A stretch of DNA of 64,000 nt from UMGS1696 sp964621165 (GTDB lineage Bacteria; Bacillota; Clostridia; Oscillospirales; CAG-272). Of the stretch, positions 61,615 to 64,000 are shown piece after piece. Below the pieces are notes generated by a model. It worked only from the letters and a program-made list of their open reading frames with translations, was not told where the DNA came from and did no database searches. The stretch's first letter is position 1, and every line of letters begins with the position of its first letter. Made by a program: the position numbers and the translations under genes. The stretch is from assembly GCA_964621165.1 (NCBI GenBank), contig CAZULC010000005.1:78364-142363 (forward strand), read 5' to 3'.

Positions 61615-63684
61615 ATGCCAAGGGAATATTCACTTGAGCGTACAAGGAATATCGGTATCATGGCTCACATTGACGCCGGTAAGACCACAACCACGGAGCG
61701 CATACTGTTCTACACTGGTAAGACCCACAAGATCGGCGAGACCCACGACGGTACAGCCGTAATGGACTTCATGGAGCAGGAACAGGAGAGAGGTATTACA
61801 ATCACCTCGGCAGCTACAACTTGCTTCTGGAAAAATACGCGAATCAATATCATAGACACTCCCGGACACGTTGACTTTACTGTCGAAGTTGAACGTTCTC
61901 TCCGAGTACTGGACGGTTCAGTTACCGTTTTCTGTGCGAAGGGCGGCGTTGAGCCTCAGTCCGAAACTGTTTGGAGACAGGCCAACAAGTACAACGTCCC
62001 GAGAATGGCTTACGTAAACAAAATGGACATCATGGGCGCTGACTTCTACCATGTTGTTGACATGATGAAGGAGCGTCTTAAGGCCAACGCTATTCCGATT
62101 CAGCTTCCTATCGGTTCCGAGGACACTTTCCGTGGCATCATTGATCTGATGACCATGGAAGCCGACATATATTACGACGACCTCGGCAAGGACATGAGAG
62201 TTGAACCCATCCCGGCTGACATGCAGGGCAAGGCTCAGGAATACCATGACCAGATGGTTGAAGCCATCGCTGAAACTGACGAAGCACTCTTCGACAAGTA
62301 CTGCGAGGGCGAGGAAATCTCCATCGACGAACTCAAAGCCGCGCTCAGAGCCGCTACGATTGACAACAAGATCGTTCCGGTAGTCTGCGGCACATCTTAC
62401 AAGAACAAGGGCGTGCAGAAACTCCTCGACGCAATCGTTGACTATATGCCCGCACCTACAGATATTCCCGCTATAAGGGGTACAAACCCGATAACCGGTG
62501 AGGAGGAAGACCGTCACGCATCCGACGAGGAACCCTTCTCTGCTCTGGCGTTCAAGATCATGACCGACCCGTATGTCGGAAAGCTCTGCTTCTTCAGAGT
62601 ATATTCCGGCAGCATCTCCACCGGTATGACCGCTTACAACCCCACAAAGCGCGCACGCGAGCGTTTCGGACGTATTCTCCAGATGCATGCCAACGACCGT
62701 AAGGACATTGAAACATGCTATGCCGGAGACATCGCCGCAGTCGTAAGCGTTAAGAATACAACCACCGGCGACACTCTCTGCGACGAAAAGGCTCCCGTAG
62801 TTCTCGAGTCCATGGAGTTCCCGGAACCCGTTATCAGAGTCGCAATCGAACCCAAAACCAAGGCCGGCGAGGAAAAGATGGGCATCGCTCTCTCAAAGCT
62901 GGCTGAGGAAGACCCCACATTCCGCACCTACACCGACAGCGACACAGGTCAGACCATCATCGCAGGTATGGGTGAGCTTCACCTTGAGATCATCGTGGAC
63001 AGACTTCTGCGTGAATTCAAGGTAGAGGCAAATGTAGGTAAGCCCCAGGTTGCATACAAGGAGACAATCCGCAAGTCCGCAACCTCCGACCTCAAGTACG
63101 CGCGTCAGTCAGGCGGTAAAGGTCAGTACGGCCACGTCAAGATCACCATCGAGCCCAACGAACCCGGAGCCGGATTTGTATTTGAAAATACAGTCGTCGG
63201 CGGCGCAATTCCGAAGGAATACATCCCCGCGGTTGAGGCCGGAATCAAGAGCGCAATGGAATCGGGTGTGTTGGCAGGCTACAATGTAGTTGACGTAAAG
63301 GTAAACCTCTTCGACGGTTCATACCACGAGGTCGACTCATCTGAAATGGCGTTCAAGATTGCAGGTTCTATGGCGTTCAAGGACGCTATGGCAAAAGCAG
63401 ATCCCGTTCTGACAGAACCTATCATGAAGGTTGTCGTTACGACTCCTGAGGAATACATGGGCGACGTCATCGGCGACATCAACACGCGCCGCGGTCAGGT
63501 AAACTCAATGGAAATGGTTTACGGCGCATATCAGATCAACGCGTTCGTACCGCTGTCCGAGATGTTCGGTTACTCAACCGCACTTCGTTCAAGGACGCAG
63601 GGACGCGGAACCTATTCGATGGAACCCGACCACTTCGCAGAAGTTCCGAAGAGCATCCGCGAAAAAATCGAATCGAGAAAATAA
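61615..63684 (+). CDS. fusA: Elongation factor G
   Basis: 689 residues. GTPase motifs G1 AHIDAGKTTTTERIL (residues 17-31), G2 RGITITSAATT, G3 DTPGHVDF and G4 NKMD; domain IV with GGKGQYGHVKI and the tip region; C-terminal GYSTALRSRTQGRGTYSMEP. Complete and colinear. SD AAGGAG precedes the ATG. Third gene of the str operon. Confidence 0.98.
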   Translation: MPREYSLERTRNIGIMAHIDAGKTTTTERILFYTGKTHKIGETHDGTAVMDFMEQEQERGITITSAATTCFWKNTRINIIDTPGHVDFTVEVERSLRVLDGSVTVFCAKGGVEPQSETVWRQANKYNVPRMAYVNKMDIMGADFYHVVDMMKERLKANAIPIQLPIGSEDTFRGIIDLMTMEADIYYDDLGKDMRVEPIPADMQGKAQEYHDQMVEAIAETDEALFDKYCEGEEISIDELKAALRAATIDNKIVPVVCGTSYKNKGVQKLLDAIVDYMPAPTDIPAIRGTNPITGEEEDRHASDEEPFSALAFKIMTDPYVGKLCFFRVYSGSISTGMTAYNPTKRARERFGRILQMHANDRKDIETCYAGDIAAVVSVKNTTTGDTLCDEKAPVVLESMEFPEPVIRVAIEPKTKAGEEKMGIALSKLAEEDPTFRTYTDSDTGQTIIAGMGELHLEIIVDRLLREFKVEANVGKPQVAYKETIRKSATSDLKYARQSGGKGQYGHVKITIEPNEPGAGFVFENTVVGGAIPKEYIPAVEAGIKSAMESGVLAGYNVVDVKVNLFDGSYHEVDSSEMAFKIAGSMAFKDAMAKADPVLTEPIMKVVVTTPEEYMGDVIGDINTRRGQVNSMEMVYGAYQINAFVPLSEMFGYSTALRSRTQGRGTYSMEPDHFAEVPKSIREKIESRK

Positions 63685-63721
63685 TCAATAAAAACAATTT
63701 ATATTTAGGAGGATTATTCCA

Positions 63722-64000
63722 ATGGCAAAGGCACATTTTGAGCGTACCAAGCCCCACGTAAACATTGGTACAATCGGTCACGTTGACCACGGCAAGACCA
63801 CTCTTACAGCTGCTATCACAAAGGTTCTTTCTCTCAGCAACGGAAACATTGAGTTCCTTGCATACGACCAGATAGACAACGCGCCCGAAGAAAAGGCTCG
63901 TGGTATCACAATCAACACCAGACACGTTGAATATGAAACCGCTTCCCGTCACTACGCGCACGTTGACTGCCCCGGCCACGCCGACTACGTTAAGAACATG
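63722..64000 (+). CDS. tuf: Elongation factor Tu, 3' partial
   Basis: Starts MAKAHFERTKPHVNIG with SD AGGAGGA. The first 93 codons hold G1 GHVDHGKTTLTAAI, G2 KARGITINTRHVEYE and G3 DCPGHADYVKNM, then the window ends. The segment SNGNIEFLAYDQIDNAPEEK is the usual length for Clostridia. Fourth gene of the operon. Confidence 0.97.
   Translation, partial: MAKAHFERTKPHVNIGTIGHVDHGKTTLTAAITKVLSLSNGNIEFLAYDQIDNAPEEKARGITINTRHVEYETASRHYAHVDCPGHADYVKNM

Overview
The window looks like a chromosomal segment from an anaerobic gut- or rumen-type Clostridia (Bacillota, probably Oscillospirales/Ruminococcaceae-like). The basis is: roughly 50% GC by eye; sigma-A promoters of the TTGACA-N17-TATAAT type; strong AAGGAGG ribosome binding sites; a Clostridia-style HPr-uvrC pair; IreB; an S12 with the long N-terminal insertion seen in that group; and rpoBC, rpsL, rpsG, fusA and tuf in order. 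This lineage call is an inference. No marker was searched. Both window ends cut genes (ileS at the left, tuf at the right). Layout: 1-7.2 kb holds a type-2 isoleucyl-tRNA synthetase, HPr, uvrC and the rsmD-coaD pair. 7.3-20.9 kb is an accessory region, mostly on the minus strand: a broken secreted Trp-rich protein, a serine hydrolase and acetyltransferase, a sugar-type oxidoreductase, a frameshifted GNAT, a GH127-like glycosidase, MTA/SAH nucleosidase, NAD synthetase, thioredoxin reductase, a decayed unrecognised gene, a chloramphenicol-acetyltransferase-like protein and a zinc-ribbon membrane protein. 21.2-22.4 kb is a stand-alone phage-type lysis cassette. 22.6-29.2 kb holds envelope and membrane genes, a tRNA-Cys and a DMT-family transporter. 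29.3-37.1 kb has an orphan MazF-like toxin, murD, three tandem M42 aminopeptidase paralogues (the middle one without its metal ligands) and DUF177-rpmF. 37.2-40.9 kb is a minus-strand operon ireB-aldo/keto reductase-ribF-dacA. 41-51.3 kb holds a broken lipoprotein, a MinD-like ATPase, mgsA, ymdB, a polysaccharide deacetylase and three tandem solute-binding lipoproteins, the last one dead. 51.4-64 kb is the core block rplS / rpoB-rpoC / rpsL-rpsG-fusA-tuf. The most striking unexplained structure is a dispersed element of about 82 bp found in at least eight copies (six full length, two shorter). It has a GCGGGAGCT start, an internal GTCGTGGGA, a conserved AYGCCGA core and a 3' GC hairpin whose sequence varies while its pairing is kept. 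Seven of eight copies lie on the coding strand just upstream of a gene, in several cases just downstream of a recognisable promoter, so they look like transcribed leaders. I do not recognise the element. A second theme is gene decay. Five accessory or surface genes carry in-frame stops and/or frameshifts while the core genes around them are intact. All three stop codons are involved, so codon reassignment does not explain it.
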